This document shows positions 28,698 through 37,236 of a stretch of 64,000 nt of DNA, piece after piece; position 1 is the stretch's first letter, and every line of letters starts with the position of its first letter. Source of the stretch: Bacillus_BD sp963708895. GTDB taxonomy: Bacteria > Bacillota > Bacilli > Bacillales > Cytobacillaceae. Location: NCBI GenBank assembly GCA_963708895.1, contig CAVPUE010000002.1:186001-250000 (forward strand), read 5' to 3'. The position numbers were made by a program, and so were the translations under genes. The notes beneath the pieces were generated by a model that saw only the letters and a list, made by a program, of their open reading frames with translations, did no database searches and had not been told where the DNA came from.

Positions 28698-29117
28698 ATG
28701 AAAATCTCTACAAAAGGTCGTTATGGTTTAACGATTATGATAGAATTAGCAAAAAAATATGGAGAAGGTCCAGTGTCATTGAAATCCATTGCACAGGCAA
28801 ATGATTTATCAGAACACTATTTGGAGCAGCTGATTTCTCCTTTACGTAATGTCGGACTAGTAAAAAGTATCCGTGGGGCTTATGGAGGTTATATTTTAGC
28901 GAAAGAACCTTCAGAAATTACTGCAGGAGATATTATTCGTGTTCTTGAAGGCCCAATTACTCCTGTTGAAGGAATCGAGGATGAGGAGCCTGTGAAAAGG
29001 GCATTATGGATAAGAATAAGAGATGCGGTCAAAGACGTTCTAGATAGTACAACGATTCAAGATATGGCAAACCATAAAGATGATGGTGATGTTGATTCAT
29101 ATATGTTCTATATTTAA
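28698..29117 (+). CDS. cymR: Cysteine metabolism repressor CymR (Rrf2 family)
   Basis: 139 residues. Begins MKISTKGRYGLTIMIELA, the standard Rrf2 start, with winged-helix SLKSIAQANDLSEHYLEQLISPLRNVGLVKSIRGAYGGYIL, and lacks the three cysteines of the FeS-binding IscR branch, as expected of CymR. It represses cysteine and sulfur uptake genes together with CysK when cysteine is plentiful; the yrrT-mccA-mccB operon it controls in B. subtilis is at 50475-53218. ATG 28698 follows GAGGAG. It is followed by iscS, as in B. subtilis. Confidence 0.95.
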   Translation: MKISTKGRYGLTIMIELAKKYGEGPVSLKSIAQANDLSEHYLEQLISPLRNVGLVKSIRGAYGGYILAKEPSEITAGDIIRVLEGPITPVEGIEDEEPVKRALWIRIRDAVKDVLDSTTIQDMANHKDDGDVDSYMFYI

Positions 29118-29183
29118 TAAGCGAAAGCGGCTTGGGCAAACAACGTGTTTGCTCATTCGCTTTTCTAAAAGAAGGTGAAAGAT

Positions 29184-30327
29184 TTGAATAGGATTTATGT
29201 CGATCATGCAGCAACAACTCCTATGCATCCTGACGTAATTGAAAAAATGACTCAAACAATGGCGAATACTTATGGCAATCCTTCAAGTATCCATTTCTAT
29301 GGTCGTGAAGCAAGGAAAATCATCGATGAAGCACGAGCAGGAATCGCCCGAAGCATAGCAGCAAAGGAATCGGAAATAATCTTTACAAGCGGAGGAACCG
29401 AGGCAGATAATTATGCTATTTTTGGCGTAGCACAGGCCCATCAAAACAAGGGAAAGCATATTATTACAACCGTCATTGAACATCATGCTGTATTGCACGC
29501 TTGTCAGGAATTAGAAAAACGAGGATTTGACGTTACTTATTTACCTGTTGATAAAAACGGAAAAATCTCCTTAATTGATTTTCAAAATGCTTTACGAGAT
29601 GATACGATTCTTGTTACAATCATGTACGGAAATAATGAAGTAGGCTCGATCCAACCGATTGCAGAAATAGGCGAAATTCTAAAGGAACATCAAGCGATTT
29701 TCCATAGTGATGCAGTTCAAGCCTTTGGAATTGAAAAATTGAATGTGCAGGAGCTTAAACTCGATTTATTAAGTGTATCAGCTCATAAAATCAATGGACC
29801 AAAAGGAATTGGATTTCTTTATGCAAAAAGTGGTATCAAACTAGCGCCTCATTTTTTTGGAGGAGAACAAGAAAGAAAAAGGCGTGCAGGTACTGAAAAT
29901 GTTCCTGCTATTGCAGGTTTTTTGGAAGCTGTAAAGCTTGTTCAGAGCGAACAAATCTCAAGAAGTGAACAATATAAAAAATATAAAGAAATACTAGTAA
30001 ACACTTTAAAGCGTAACGATGTTGAGTTTCAACTTAACGGTTCGCTAGAAGGATCACTACCACATATTATAAACATTAGCTTCCCGGGTACAAACGTGGA
30101 GGCCATGCTTGTTAATTTAGATTTGGTGGGAATTGCTGCATCAAGTGGGTCTGCTTGTACAGCAGGGACAGTCGATCCATCACATGTACTTCTGGCAATG
30201 TTTGGGGAAAAATCGGATCAAATCGTTAATTCAATCCGTTTTAGTTTCGGAATCACCAATTCGGAACAACAAATAGAGGACAGTCGGCGAAGAAATAGCT
30301 AAGATCGTGAATCGTAGAAGGGAGTGA
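29184..30327 (+). CDS. iscS: Cysteine desulfurase (YrvO/IscS type), 3' frameshift
   Basis: About 380 residues. PLP enzyme giving sulfur to MnmA for tRNA 2-thiouridine. Signs: IYVDHAATTPMHPDV, TSGGTEADNYAI, PLP lysine in LLSVSAHKINGPKGIG, catalytic Cys in ASSGSACTAGTVDPSHVL. Start TTG 29184, 7 bases behind AAGGTG; a GTG at 29175 is less good. Close to the end a surplus G (GAGGACAGTC near 30278) moves the frame +1; the restored tail reads VGEEIAKIVNRRRE and stops at 30327, 6 bp before mnmA. Without it the protein ends in SRRRNS at 30302, losing only the last helix. Confidence 0.93.
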
Positions 30328-30333
30328 AGATCA

Positions 30334-31446
30334 TTGAAGGAACCAAAAGATACTCGTGTCGTTGTTGGGATGTCAGGTGGAGTGGATTCTTCTGTGGCTG
30401 CCTATCTGTTAAAACAACAAGGATATGATGTCATTGGGATTTTTATGAAAAATTGGGATGACACGGATGAAAATGGAGTTTGTACGGCAACAGAGGATTA
30501 TAATGATGTGATTGCTGTATGTAATCAAATCGGCATTCCTTATTATGGAGTAAACTTTGAAAAACAATATTGGAATAAAGTATTTACGTACTTTCTCGAT
30601 GAATATAAAGCAGGTAGAACGCCAAACCCTGATGTCATGTGTAATAAAGAAATTAAATTTAAAGCATTTTTAGAACATGCGATGAACCTTGGTGCCGATT
30701 ATTTAGCTACAGGTCATTATGCACGAGTGGAATTCCGTGATGGCGAGTACAAAATGCTTCGCGGAATTGATGAAAATAAAGACCAAACGTATTTCTTAAA
30801 TCAACTGTCGCAAGAGCAAATTTCTAAAGTGATGTTCCCAATCGGTGATATCAAAAAATCAAAAGTGCGAGAAATTGCTTTAGAAGCAGGCTTAGCTACG
30901 GCAAAGAAAAAGGATAGTACGGGAATCTGTTTTATTGGTGAGAGGGATTTTAAAACTTTCCTGAGTCAATATTTACCTGCACAACCAGGGAATATGGAAA
31001 CCTTTGATGGAGAAGTAGTCGGAAAACATGATGGACTCATGTATTATACCATTGGTCAAAGACATGGACTTGGAATCGGTGGAGCAGGTGAGCCATGGTT
31101 TGTGATTGGAAAAGATTTAAAGCGAAATATTCTCATTGTGGGCCAAAGTTTTCATAATGAAAAACTATATTCAACCTCGATTATGGCTAGTGATATTAGT
31201 TGGGTATCAAATAATGAAAAGCCATCGAGTTTCGAATGTACAGCGAAGTTTAGATATCGTCAACCCGATAATGAAGTAACTGTACAGTTAGTCGAGGGGC
31301 ATAAAGTAAAAGTAACTTTTCACGAGCCGATTCGTGCCGTCACTCCAGGACAAGCTGTTGTCTTTTATCATGAAGATGAATGCCTTGGCGGCGGTACCAT
31401 TGATGAAGTATATAAAAACGATGTACGTCTAACATTTGTAGGTTAA
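30334..31446 (+). CDS. mnmA: tRNA 2-thiouridylase MnmA
   Basis: 370 residues. Adenylates and thiolates U34 of Lys, Glu and Gln tRNAs. PP-loop VVGMSGGVDSSVAAYLL (residues 8-24), first catalytic Cys in PDVMCNKEIKF, GADYLATGHYARV, second Cys in KDSTGICFIGERDF, and the C-terminal beta-barrel with TPGQAVVFY. Start TTG 30334 behind GGGAGTGAAG. Together with the upstream desulfurase it forms the dedicated thiolation pair described in B. subtilis. A strong terminator follows. Confidence 0.97.
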   Translation: MKEPKDTRVVVGMSGGVDSSVAAYLLKQQGYDVIGIFMKNWDDTDENGVCTATEDYNDVIAVCNQIGIPYYGVNFEKQYWNKVFTYFLDEYKAGRTPNPDVMCNKEIKFKAFLEHAMNLGADYLATGHYARVEFRDGEYKMLRGIDENKDQTYFLNQLSQEQISKVMFPIGDIKKSKVREIALEAGLATAKKKDSTGICFIGERDFKTFLSQYLPAQPGNMETFDGEVVGKHDGLMYYTIGQRHGLGIGGAGEPWFVIGKDLKRNILIVGQSFHNEKLYSTSIMASDISWVSNNEKPSSFECTAKFRYRQPDNEVTVQLVEGHKVKVTFHEPIRAVTPGQAVVFYHEDECLGGGTIDEVYKNDVRLTFVG

Positions 31447-31447
31447 A

Positions 31448-31484
31448 AACACCTTGATTCCGCTTGGAATCAAGGTGTTTTTTT
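31448..31484 (+). terminator. Terminator after mnmA
   Basis: Perfect 14-bp stem (31448-31461 with 31466-31479), loop GCTT, then a long T-run. Confidence 0.9.
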
Positions 31485-31584
31485 ACGCATAGGTTAGTTT
31501 AAATGATAGCAGCATATTTTTTAAAAGGAAAATATGCTATACTTTCTTAATAACATAACTTCGCTTTTCATACGGAGTGGGCAG

Positions 31585-32242
31585 ATGGAAAATATGGACA
31601 AGAATTTACAAGGAATTCAATATATGAAAGAAGGCAAGTGGGAGGAAGCGGTTAAAGTCTTTAACGAGATTATTGAAGAATCACCGGAAGATCCCATTGC
31701 TTATATTAACTTCGGTAATTTATTAGCCACATTAGATGATAACGAGCGAGCTCTGCAATTTTTTCAAAAAGCAATTGCATTAGATGAAGATGCAGCTTCA
31801 GCTTATTACAGCATGGGCAATCTGTTTTATGAAGGTGAACAGTATGAGCAAGCCAAAAAGATGTTTGAAACCGCTATGACGAAAGGAATAGAGTCTAGTG
31901 ATAACTTTTTTATGCTTGGAATGTCTTGGATTGCCTTAGAACAACCGAGATTGGCACTTCCGTATCTTCAAAGATGTACGGAATTGAATGATCAAGATGG
32001 AGAAGCGCTTTTTTCAATATGGACTTTGTTTAGCAAATGAGGAGTACATTGATGAAGCGATTATCCAATTTGAAAAATGCATTGACATAGATCCAACACA
32101 TGCTGACGCCTTCTATAATTTAGGGGTGGCCTATGGATTCAAAGAAGATGGCGAAAAAGCAATAGGTATGTTTGATAAAGCATTAGAAATTGATCCTAAC
32201 CATATTCTTGCCGGACATGGAAAAAAGTTATTAGAGTCCTAA
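31585..32242 (+). CDS. yrrB: TPR-repeat protein (YrrB-like), frameshifted
   Basis: About 219 residues made almost wholly of tetratricopeptide repeats, for example GKWEEAVKVFNEIIEESPEDPIAYINFGNLLATL, ERALQFFQKAIALDEDAASAYYSMGNLFYE, and IIQFEKCIDIDPTHADAFYNLGVAYGF. A scaffold role is likely; partners unknown. The frame moves +1 at 32008-32012: in-frame CTT, one surplus T, then TTTCAATATGGACT. ATG 31585 follows GGAGTGG. It lies between mnmA and recD2 as yrrB does in B. subtilis. Confidence 0.88.
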
Positions 32243-32284
32243 GATGTGAATATTTAAAATGGCCTTTGTAAAGGAGGTGGCAAG

Positions 32285-34687
32285 ATGGAGAAACAGGATT
32301 CCCTTGATTTATTTGCGGAGCAGGGGAAATATATAAAAGGAAAGCCGATTGTAACCATTTTTCATAATGAACAAAACTTATATACGGTCTTACGAATAAG
32401 AGTAGAAGAAACGAACGAAGAATATGAAGATAAAGAAGCTGTTATCACTGGATACTTTCCCATAATCCACGAACAAGAGCATTATATTTTTTATGGAGAA
32501 ATGAAAGACCATCCTAAATTTGGGATGCAATTTCATGCAACCCATTTTCGAAAGGATATTCCACAAACAAAGCAGGGGGTTATCAGCTATTTATCGAGTG
32601 AAATTTTTAAAGGAATTGGTAAGAAAACGGCTGAAAAAATAGTTGAAACTCTGGGAAATAATGCAATTACAAAGATATTAAATCAACCATCCCTGTTAGA
32701 TTCTGTCCCAAAACTACCATCTGAAAAAGCAAAAGATCTATATGAAACATTGATGGAGCATCAGGGGTTAGAACAAGCGATGATTGCTTTAAATCAATAT
32801 GGATTTGGTCCGCAATTATCGATGAAAATTTTTCAGGCCTACAAAGAAACGACCCTTGATGTCATTCAGAGTAATCCTTATCAATTAGTCGAGGATGTGG
32901 AGGGGATTGGTTTTGCACGTGCAGATGATCTTGGTTTTCAACTTGGGATATCTGGAAATCACCCTGATCGAATAAAAGCGGGATGTCTGTATATTTTGGA
33001 ACAAGAATGCATGCAAAATGGACATGTCTTTGTTTTGGCAGAGGATTTGTTGGTAAAAGTCCAAAACTTATTAGAAAAAAGGACACAAGATCAAATTGAA
33101 TATAAGGATATTACGCAGGAATTATTGAAATTAGAGACAGATGGGAAAATAATTGTAGAAGAGCAGCGATTTTATTTGCCTTATCTTTATTATTCAGAAA
33201 AAGGTCTTGTCACCAGTATACAGAGGTTACTACAACAGACTGAGTATGCTGAAACCTTTCCAGAATCTGAGTTTTTACTTGCCTTAGGGAGTCTTGAAGA
33301 GCGTTTAAGTGTTCATTATGCTCCTTCTCAAAAAGAGGCGATTCAAACAGCATTAATGTCTCCATTACTCATATTAACCGGTGGTCCAGGTACAGGGAAA
33401 ACGACTGTAATAAAAGGGATTGTTGAACTATATGGCGAACTTCATGGCTGTTCATTAAATCCTCATGATTATAAAAAGGAAGAACCTTTTCCATTTCTCC
33501 TAACGGCTCCGACTGGAAGAGCCGCAAAACGAATGTCTGAATCAACAGGACTGCCCGCTGTCACCATCCATCGATTATTAGGCTGGAATGGTAGTGAGGG
33601 CTTTGATCACAATGAAGACAATCCGTTAGAAGGGAAGATTTTGATTGTCGACGAAAGTTCCATGGTCGATATATCCTTAGCGAATAAATTATTTAAAGCT
33701 CTACCAGAGCATATACAGGTGATTTTGGTGGGTGATGAAGATCAGCTTCCATCTGTTGGTCCTGGTCAAGTATTAAAGGATTTATTACGATCAAAAGTAA
33801 TTCCAACGATTCGATTAACAGATATTTATCGTCAAGCAGAAGGTTCATCCATTATTGAGTTGGCACATGAAATTAAAGATGGTCAATTACCTGAAAATGT
33901 TTCAGCACCTACAAAAGATCGGTCCTTTATCAAATGTCAAACAGGTCAAATAGCAGATGTTGTTCAAAAAGTTGTATTAAATGCGGTGCAAAAGGGTTAT
34001 TCACCTAGAGATATTCAAGTTCTAGCACCGATGTACAAGGGTCCTGCTGGTATTGATCGTTTAAATACCGTCTTGCAGGAAGCTTTAAATGGTAATCCGG
34101 ATGGTAGTCGTAAAGAAATTGCTTATGGGGAGACAAAGTATCGGGTTGGAGATAAGGTTCTTCAGCTAGTGAATCAGCCTGATAAGCATGTTTTTAATGG
34201 AGATATGGGTGAAGTTGTTTCTGTTTTTTATGCAAAAGAAAATACTGAAAAACAGGATATGGTCGTTGTTTCATTCGAGGGCACTGAAGTCACTTATACA
34301 AGACAGGATTTAGGTCAAATCACTCTTGCCTATTGTTGTTCGATCCATAAGTCACAAGGAAGCGAATTTCCGATTGTGATATTACCTGTTGTTAAAAGCT
34401 ATTATCGAATGTTACGAAGGAATCTAATCTATACAGCCATTACAAGAAGTAAACAATTTTTAATTCTTTGTGGTGAAGAGGATGCTCTGAGAACAGGAGT
34501 AAGACAAGCAGATGAGCAAATGCGTCAAACGACCTTAATGGAAAAGCTCTCCGGTTTTACTTCAATTGAGAGTGCAGAAAGTGTGGGTATTGAGGAAGAA
34601 CAAGAAGAAATTCCTTATGAAGAATTTTTAATGAATGTGGATCCAATGATTGGAATGGACGGTGTAACGCCTTATCTTTTTATGTAA
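32285..34687 (+). CDS. recD2: ATP-dependent 5'-3' DNA helicase RecD2
   Basis: 800 residues, the RecD2 form with an extended N-terminus and no RecBC partners. OB-like N-terminus, helix-hairpin-helix region (FKGIGKKTAEKIVETLG, VEGIGFARADDLG), Walker A LTGGPGTGKTTVIKG (near 360), motif II LIVDESSMVD, motif III LVGDEDQLPSVGPGQVL, and the C-terminal SH3-like/motif VI part YCCSIHKSQGSEFP, LIYTAITRSKQFL. Works in DNA repair and fork maintenance. ATG 32285 is behind AAAGGAGGT. Confidence 0.96.
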   Translation: MEKQDSLDLFAEQGKYIKGKPIVTIFHNEQNLYTVLRIRVEETNEEYEDKEAVITGYFPIIHEQEHYIFYGEMKDHPKFGMQFHATHFRKDIPQTKQGVISYLSSEIFKGIGKKTAEKIVETLGNNAITKILNQPSLLDSVPKLPSEKAKDLYETLMEHQGLEQAMIALNQYGFGPQLSMKIFQAYKETTLDVIQSNPYQLVEDVEGIGFARADDLGFQLGISGNHPDRIKAGCLYILEQECMQNGHVFVLAEDLLVKVQNLLEKRTQDQIEYKDITQELLKLETDGKIIVEEQRFYLPYLYYSEKGLVTSIQRLLQQTEYAETFPESEFLLALGSLEERLSVHYAPSQKEAIQTALMSPLLILTGGPGTGKTTVIKGIVELYGELHGCSLNPHDYKKEEPFPFLLTAPTGRAAKRMSESTGLPAVTIHRLLGWNGSEGFDHNEDNPLEGKILIVDESSMVDISLANKLFKALPEHIQVILVGDEDQLPSVGPGQVLKDLLRSKVIPTIRLTDIYRQAEGSSIIELAHEIKDGQLPENVSAPTKDRSFIKCQTGQIADVVQKVVLNAVQKGYSPRDIQVLAPMYKGPAGIDRLNTVLQEALNGNPDGSRKEIAYGETKYRVGDKVLQLVNQPDKHVFNGDMGEVVSVFYAKENTEKQDMVVVSFEGTEVTYTRQDLGQITLAYCCSIHKSQGSEFPIVILPVVKSYYRMLRRNLIYTAITRSKQFLILCGEEDALRTGVRQADEQMRQTTLMEKLSGFTSIESAESVGIEEEQEEIPYEEFLMNVDPMIGMDGVTPYLFM

Positions 34688-34709
34688 ATAAATTTAAATC
34701 AAAAATTCC

Positions 34710-34735
34710 GCGGATCGATAAACGATCCGCTTTTT
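34710..34735 (+). terminator. Terminator after recD2
   Basis: GCGGATCG pairs with CGATCCGC around ATAAA, then five T. Confidence 0.8.
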
Positions 34736-34810
34736 CAATATGTAAATGTTTCTTTTTTATTACCCGATTTTACGGGAATAATAAAAATGTTCGGGAAGGT
34801 GGGAGACTCT

Positions 34811-35284
34811 TTGCGAACATATTCATTACTAAAAGGAAAGTCTGTATTTGAAATAAAATCGGGTTCAAAAATCGGTGAAGTATGTGATTTAGCCATTTCT
34901 GATGATGGCAGAGTAAAAGGATTATTAATCAAAAAAGGCGTTATCTTTAAAAAAACATGGATCATTTACGTCGAAAATGTGACTTCGTTTGGTGTTGATG
35001 GTGTGATGATTGAAGACCGTAAGCAGTTGGAACCGTTAAATGAAACATTTGACAATTATACATTTGAAACCGGTCAACCATTATTAGGTAAAGCATTGAT
35101 GACGAAAGAAGGGCAACGTCTTGGTCTATTAGAAGATGTATATTTTCTGGAAGAAGTGGGGACAATTGTAGGGTATGAATGTTCAGATGGCTTCTTTTCA
35201 GACATCATAGAAGGAAAACGTGTTGTTAAGACCGATAAACCGCCTGCGATTGGGAAGGATGCCATCATAGTAGATGTAAAATAA
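34811..35284 (+). CDS. yrrD: PRC-barrel domain protein (YrrD-like)
   Basis: 157 residues with two PRC-barrel-like repeats: LLKGKSVFEIKSGSKIGEVCDLAISDDGRVKGLLI and LLGKALMTKEGQRLGLLEDVYFLEEVGTIVGYEC. Function not established; PRC barrels usually bind RNA or protein partners. I choose TTG 34811 (after GGTGGGAG) over an upstream ATG at 34787, since the family begins at RTYSLLKG. Followed by two very small genes, as in B. subtilis. Confidence 0.85.
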   Translation: MRTYSLLKGKSVFEIKSGSKIGEVCDLAISDDGRVKGLLIKKGVIFKKTWIIYVENVTSFGVDGVMIEDRKQLEPLNETFDNYTFETGQPLLGKALMTKEGQRLGLLEDVYFLEEVGTIVGYECSDGFFSDIIEGKRVVKTDKPPAIGKDAIIVDVK

Positions 35285-35302
35285 ACTGTGAGGTGTTCCC
35301 CC

Positions 35303-35494
35303 ATGTTTAGTTGTCCAAATTGTCAAAGTAAAGATATTGGAAAAATTGGTATCAATCAATATTATTGTTGGAATTGTTTCATTGAATTATCGGTTTCCGA
35401 TGGGCTGATCTATACACATCAAGTCGAAGAAGATGGCACATTAAGTTCGTTAGATGATTTATTTGGAGAAGATGATCGCCAATTTACTTTATAA
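35303..35494 (+). CDS. Small zinc-ribbon protein (YrzR-like)
   Basis: 63 residues from ATG 35303. Two CxxC pairs in a short ribbon: FSCPNCQSKDIG and YYCWNCFIEL, which should bind one zinc. The acidic tail SLDDLFGEDD is typical of small bacillar proteins of this kind. Shine-Dalgarno GAGGTG is present. No function known; position behind yrrD fits the small B. subtilis gene yrzR. Confidence 0.75.
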   Translation: MFSCPNCQSKDIGKIGINQYYCWNCFIELSVSDGLIYTHQVEEDGTLSSLDDLFGEDDRQFTL

Positions 35495-35509
35495 ATTGGG
35501 GTGAAGGAC

Positions 35510-35629
35510 ATGAACAAAGTGATAACTTCAGTTCTAGCAGTTGGTGCTGGTGTTGCGGCATATAGTTATGGAAAAAGAAATCAGCGTCAAATGAGAAAAA
35601 TCAAAAAAGGGATTAAAGGAATACTTTAA
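35510..35629 (+). CDS. Very small basic protein, DUF3918/YrzQ-like
   Basis: 39 residues: one hydrophobic helix (VITSVLAVGAGVAAYSY) followed by a strongly basic tail (GKRNQRQMRKIKKGIKGIL). ATG 35510 sits 5 bases behind GGGGTGAAGG. The small size, membrane helix and basic end match YrzQ in the same place of the B. subtilis map. Function unknown. Confidence 0.7.
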   Translation: MNKVITSVLAVGAGVAAYSYGKRNQRQMRKIKKGIKGIL

Positions 35630-35636
35630 TACCTTT

Positions 35637-35667
35637 GGGATAACCTTAAAAAGGTTATCCCATTTTC
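35637..35667 (+). terminator. Terminator after the yrrD group
   Basis: Perfect 11-bp stem GGGATAACCTT/AAGGTTATCCC, loop AAA, followed by ATTTTCA; the T-run is short. Confidence 0.7.
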
Positions 35668-35725
35668 ACATTTATCGTTCAATTCCGCCTGCGATACTTA
35701 CTTCATAATAAAGGAGGAGAGGTAT

Positions 35726-36820
35726 ATGGATATCCGAGTTAAATGGTTTTATCGTATAGGATTTCTACTCCTTTTAATGATTGTCCTTTTTGTTTTTATT
35801 AAGCTACAGCCGATTTGGCAGCCACTTATAGACATGCTGGTAACGATTCTTCTGCCTTTTATCATAGCAGGATTCATTACGTATTTATTACGCCCAATTG
35901 TAGAAAAGATCCATGACGCAGGCTTACATAGAGGATTAGCTGTTTTTATCATATACTTTTTATTTTTCGGAGGAATTGGTTTGGCCGTTTATAAAGGTCT
36001 TCCAGAAATCATTAGACAATTAAAAGATTTATCTGAAAGTGTACCAACTATTGCAAAACAGTATTTGAATTTCACTGATGATATCCAAGAGAAAACGGCT
36101 GCTTGGCCTGATGGGATTCAAAAAAGAGTATATAATGGGATTACATCGATTGAGCAAGGGGTGGCGTCTCGAACCGTAAATGTGGTGAATTCTATCATAA
36201 ACATTATAAGTCATGTATTTACGATCGTGATTATTCCGTTTATTTCGTTTTATATGTTAAAGGATTATGGGAAAATAAAAAAAGCAATCTGGTATATGAC
36301 TCCTAGAAAATGGCGTCAAAGTGGGATGGTATTACTTCGTGATATTGATAAGTCACTTGGCAGTTATATAAGGGGACAAATTCTTGTATGTGCTATCATT
36401 GGGGCGGTATCTACGATTCTTTTTTGGATATTTGATATGAAGTATCCGTTGTTATTAGGGTCGATCATTGGGATTACAAATGTAATTCCTTATTTTGGAC
36501 CGGTCATTGGAGCCATACCAGCGATGCTGATTGCGGCGACGATGAGTGTAAAAATGATCGTGATTGTGATTGTGGTTATTTTGTTGTTACAATTTTTAGA
36601 GGGAAATATTTTGTCTCCATTGATTGTCGGTAAAAGTCTCCATATCCATCCTCTAGTGATTATGTTTGCTTTATTCGCAGGAGGAGAAATTTGGGGAATT
36701 ATCGGCTTGATCTTATCGGTACCAGTGGTTGCCGTCATTAAAGTTAGCTTAATCCATACAAGAAAATATTTTGAAAAAAAACACGAGCAAGAACGGTTAA
36801 GACCACTTCATGAAGAATAG
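35726..36820 (+). CDS. yrrI: AI-2E family transporter (YrrI-like)
   Basis: 364 residues with about eight membrane helices in the AI-2E (formerly UPF0118) arrangement: two N-terminal helices (FYRIGFLLLLMIVLFVFIKL, MLVTILLPFIIAGFITYLL), a large extracellular segment, then IPFISFYMLKDYGKIK, GQILVCAIIGAVSTILFWI, IGITNVIPYFGPVIGAIPAML, and the C-terminal EGNILSPLIVGKSLHIHPLVIM. Substrate unknown. ATG 35726 follows GGAGGAGAGG. Lies ahead of alaS as in B. subtilis, where the glutamine transport genes found between them are absent here. Confidence 0.88.
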   Translation: MDIRVKWFYRIGFLLLLMIVLFVFIKLQPIWQPLIDMLVTILLPFIIAGFITYLLRPIVEKIHDAGLHRGLAVFIIYFLFFGGIGLAVYKGLPEIIRQLKDLSESVPTIAKQYLNFTDDIQEKTAAWPDGIQKRVYNGITSIEQGVASRTVNVVNSIINIISHVFTIVIIPFISFYMLKDYGKIKKAIWYMTPRKWRQSGMVLLRDIDKSLGSYIRGQILVCAIIGAVSTILFWIFDMKYPLLLGSIIGITNVIPYFGPVIGAIPAMLIAATMSVKMIVIVIVVILLLQFLEGNILSPLIVGKSLHIHPLVIMFALFAGGEIWGIIGLILSVPVVAVIKVSLIHTRKYFEKKHEQERLRPLHEE

Positions 36821-36891
36821 TGATTCACCACAAATAACAACATACGCTATGACTGGGGTTCTAGTAGGAGTCAGCGCGTTCCTAATAAATA

Positions 36892-36921
36892 TTGACAAGC
36901 TTTCATGATAATCGCTATAAT
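36892..36921 (+). promoter_or_regulatory. Promoter of the alaS leader
   Basis: TTGACA (36892-36897), 18-base spacer, TATAAT (36916-36921). Confidence 0.75.
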
Positions 36922-36929
36922 TCAAGTAA

Positions 36930-37197
36930 ATTGTTTAGTTAAATAATGGTAACATGTTGAAGGAAAAAGTATGTTATAGTCCATCTAAAGGCGACTTTGC
37001 GCGTTAGAGAGGAGCTTCCACGGCTGAGAGAAGTTCTAGATGAAGCATAACAGAAAGCTAATCCTGAATGCAGCTAATCCCTGCCGTATACCGCGTTAAG
37101 GTTAGAATGAGAGATGAATACGATTATGTATTCATAATCAGGGTGGTACCGCGAGTAAGTCCCTCGTCCCTGTCCAGGGAATAGGGGCTTTTTTTGT
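36930..37197 (+). promoter_or_regulatory. T-box riboswitch controlling alaS
   Basis: T-box AGGGTGGTACCGCGAG at 37140-37155, followed by a terminator (GTCCCTCGTCCCT stem, GTCC loop, then seven T ending near 37197). In Stem I, TGTTAT (near 36972) pairs with ATAACA (37048-37053), and after it the bases GAAAGCTA place GCT at 37057-37059 as the likely alanine specifier. Confidence 0.93.
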
Positions 37198-37236
37198 GCA
37201 AAAAAAGAAATGAATGTGTTAATGGAGGTATTTTAA